Assembly: GCA_944385415.1 (NCBI GenBank)
Contig: CALWXC010000003.1
Coordinates: forward strand, 1 to 64,000
Direction of reading: 5' to 3'
DNA length: 64,000 nucleotides
From: an uncultured Oscillospiraceae bacterium
GTDB lineage: Bacteria > Bacillota > Clostridia > Oscillospirales > Oscillospiraceae
Shown: one piece after another, positions 62,539 through 64,000 of the stretch
How the letters are laid out: each line of letters opens with the position of its first letter
Position numbering within the stretch: the stretch's first letter is position 1
Program-made: the position numbers and the translations under genes
Notes under the pieces: generated by a model
Told to the model about the DNA's origin: nothing
Seen by the model: only the letters and a program-made list of their open reading frames with translations
Databases searched by the model: none

Positions 62539-62897
62539 TGCGACCGGGCCGGACAGCCGCGCGGCCAGTACCGAAAGGTCGGCCGTGAGGAAAGTCCGGG
62601 CTCCACAGGGCAAGGATAACGGGTAACGCCCGCCGAAGGCGACTTCAGGAAAAGTGCAACAGAGATATACCGCCCCGCCGGTACTTGTATCGACGAGGTA
62701 AGGGTGGAAAGGCGAGGTAAGAGCTCACCCATCAACGGGGAACCGCTTGATGCTGTAAACTCTATCCGGAGCAACACCGCAGAGGGGACTCAGGCTTGCC
62801 CGGCCGTCCCCGAGAAGGTGGCTGGAGCGTACCGGCAACGGTACGCCTAGATAGATGGCTGTCGATTACAGAACCCGGCTTACAGGCCCGATCGCAT
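62539..62897 (+). ncRNA. rnpB: RNase P RNA, bacterial type
   Basis: Catalytic RNA that trims tRNA 5' ends. Conserved core blocks are present: GAGGAAAGTCCGGGCT near the 5' end, AGAGATA, and GATAGATGGCTGTC followed by ACAGAACCCGGCTTAC near the 3' end. The ends pair to form P1 (GCGACCGGGCC with GGCCCGATCGC). Length is about 359 nt. Confidence 0.96.
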
Positions 62898-62912
62898 TTT
62901 ATACAGAAGCAA

Positions 62913-62937
62913 ACCCCCGGCCCAGCCGGGGGTTTTT
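62913..62937. terminator. Terminator after rnpB
   Basis: A 9-bp GC stem (62913-62921 with 62925-62933) followed by TTTT. It also lies just past the end of the convergent unknown gene. Confidence 0.9.
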
Positions 62938-62956
62938 CATGAGACACGGAAACCAT

Positions 62957-63496
62957 CTATTGGTTGGACACGCCTTTTCTGAATATCCGTAGATATTCCA
63001 TTAAATACGCTGCGGCTAAATCCGACGTTGAACAATCAGTTTGACTTGTCTGCGAAAGCTGCTGCGGTGGGAAAAGCACCTGCATCCTTTCGTCTTTTCT
63101 TGCCTGGTTCGTATCCTCTTTTTTCGAGGTTTCAATTTGGCTCTGCAATATTAGATTTTCACCCCGGATGCAGTATTTTCCGTCTTCTGTGATAAAAAAT
63201 GACATTTGTACAGCACCCGGGCAGTTATATTGCTGATACCCACGCACATATTCATCAATAGCATTCATGTAATAGGTATAGGCGGCTTGATCTGTCGCCA
63301 TCTTTTCTATGATATTGGGAGGAATCGTAACAGTATTCAGCGGCACGCCTTTTAAATGTGATACAATATCACTTTTTATTTGCAGCTCCTCCATGTAACG
63401 TTGAAAGGACGCAGTTTCTTCCTCATAGGGAACATTGTCTATTCCTTGCGCAACCACAGTGTACATCGCCGCCCGAGAAATTCCACATAATTCCAT
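62957..63496 (-). CDS. Hypothetical protein, possibly DUF6033-like
   Basis: A 179-aa soluble protein that I do not recognise with certainty. It has an N-terminal MELCGISRAAM, a middle IPPNIIEKMATDQAAYTYYM followed by a short beta-like stretch (FFITEDGKYCIRG), and a polar Lys/Glu/Gln-rich tail. The middle pattern resembles DUF6033 proteins of Clostridia. AGGAGG lies before the ATG. Confidence 0.7.
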   Translation of the reverse strand: MELCGISRAAMYTVVAQGIDNVPYEEETASFQRYMEELQIKSDIVSHLKGVPLNTVTIPPNIIEKMATDQAAYTYYMNAIDEYVRGYQQYNCPGAVQMSFFITEDGKYCIRGENLILQSQIETSKKEDTNQARKDERMQVLFPPQQLSQTSQTDCSTSDLAAAYLMEYLRIFRKGVSNQ

Positions 63497-63725
63497 CTCT
63501 ATGTACCTCCTAAAGTTTTCATTTTTTCGTGCGGTTGTTTCGGAATATTATACCATCAGACTGCGAACAAGTCTACAGGTCTGTCGGTGGCGCCGCTCTC
63601 TCTGGTATTCTGCCGCATTCCGGATGTTTTGCCGGCGGCTGCGCATTCGACATTCCTCACAAAGATTTTCCTTGGTTTCGTCATGCGTTGTTTAAGCTGG
63701 CGGTAAGTCCCTGATAAATGGGAAT
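63497..63725. other. Intergenic stretch without a recognised feature
   Basis: No gene, RNA or clear terminator seen on either strand in these 229 bp. Open frames here are short and lack an RBS. Confidence 0.5.
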
Positions 63726-63998
63726 TTATTTTTTATCCTTACAGAAGTGTAAAACCACATTCACTCCCAATAGAGCATATGTAATCCATACCATATTTTT
63801 AAATGCAAGGAAGAACCTATCAAATGACCACAGGCTGTCCCCAAAAATGCCGAATACCGCATGAAGAAGGCTATGCGTCCCGTAGCTTCCATCGTGAATG
63901 CTCGGTTCCATGTTGAAAAGAAGATTCAGCCCTAAATCAACGGTACAGAATAGTGAAATCAAAAATACGATAGCCGCAATGATCTTGAATGTTTTCAA
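63726..63998 (-). CDS. Hypothetical membrane protein at the window edge
   Basis: At least 90 residues. It has hydrophobic segments at about 6-28 and about 68-84, with a polar stretch containing HDGSYGTHSLLH between them and a lysine-rich end (CKDKK). No family recognised. The visible start is a TTG two bases from the window end with no RBS in view, so the true start may lie outside. Confidence 0.6.
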   Translation of the reverse strand: MKTFKIIAAIVFLISLFCTVDLGLNLLFNMEPSIHDGSYGTHSLLHAVFGIFGDSLWSFDRFFLAFKNMVWITYALLGVNVVLHFCKDKK

Positions 63999-64000
63999 TC

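Noticed and set aside
1-64000. CRISPR arrays, tRNA genes or phage modules
   Set aside because: No regularly spaced repeats, tRNA-like cloverleaf sequence or capsid/terminase genes were seen.

Overview
The window is a chromosomal segment of a GC-rich, endospore-forming member of the Clostridia. An Oscillospiraceae/Ruminococcaceae-type relative is my inference from gene order and protein character. Direct support for a spore-forming Bacillota comes from sigG, the germination protease gpr, a SPOCS/LysM spore protein and a YlmC/YmxH protein. Further support comes from strong TTGACA/TATAAT-type promoters, AGGAGG ribosome binding sites, FMN and lysine riboswitches, and a bacterial RNase P RNA.

Layout. 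At the left edge (1-1.2 kb) is the integrase end of a mobile element, abutting lysS. From 1.3 to 9.5 kb, on the minus strand, lie rsuA, a PucR/CdaR-like regulator, ftsE-ftsX, an M23 murein hydrolase with a coiled coil, a C-terminal processing protease, and greA-lysS. From 9.6 to 15.1 kb are small accessory genes (DUF4830, a SLOG protein, a Nudix hydrolase), ribU under an FMN riboswitch, ogt, a putP-type symporter broken by one in-frame TGA, and a TetR regulator. From 15.2 to 17.0 kb an AT-rich insertion has split the 3' end of yebC. From 17 to 29.9 kb are yebC, trmK-nif3, a DUF1858 protein, rpsB-tsf, sigG-ylmC, the argC-J-B-D operon with an ARG box, pyrG and gpr. From 30 to 36.3 kb, on the plus strand, are rpsT, recG, gpmI, an Asp23 protein and a DAK2 protein. 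From 36.4 to 39.4 kb are htrA and a group B-like [FeFe]-hydrogenase.

From 39.6 to 56.2 kb, on the minus strand, a long array runs cdaA-cdaR, yicC-remA-gmk-rpoZ-priA-def-fmt-rsmB-rlmN-prpC-prkC-rsgA-thiN, then a 47-residue membrane peptide and a SPOCS protein. It combines c-di-AMP synthesis, translation start and ribosome maturation, and PASTA-kinase signalling. From 56.3 to 64 kb are a cysteine desulfurase/DUF3343 pair, a lysine-riboswitch-controlled NhaC-family transporter with four CxxC pairs, murD-ispD-ispF, rnpB and two unknown genes.

The strongest candidate for something undescribed is the 1.7-kb element at 15199-16919. It is flanked by two 81-bp copies of the yebC 3' end that differ at only two synonymous positions. 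The element therefore replaces the end of the gene it enters without changing the protein. Inside it are a double NUMOD4-HNH endonuclease gene and only the N-terminal piece of a tyrosine recombinase. yebC's own terminator is stranded on the far side. Other points of interest are the TGA at a conserved Trp codon of putP, the CxxC-rich NhaC protein behind an L-box, and a terminator hairpin that contains the ribosome binding site of the 47-aa membrane peptide.
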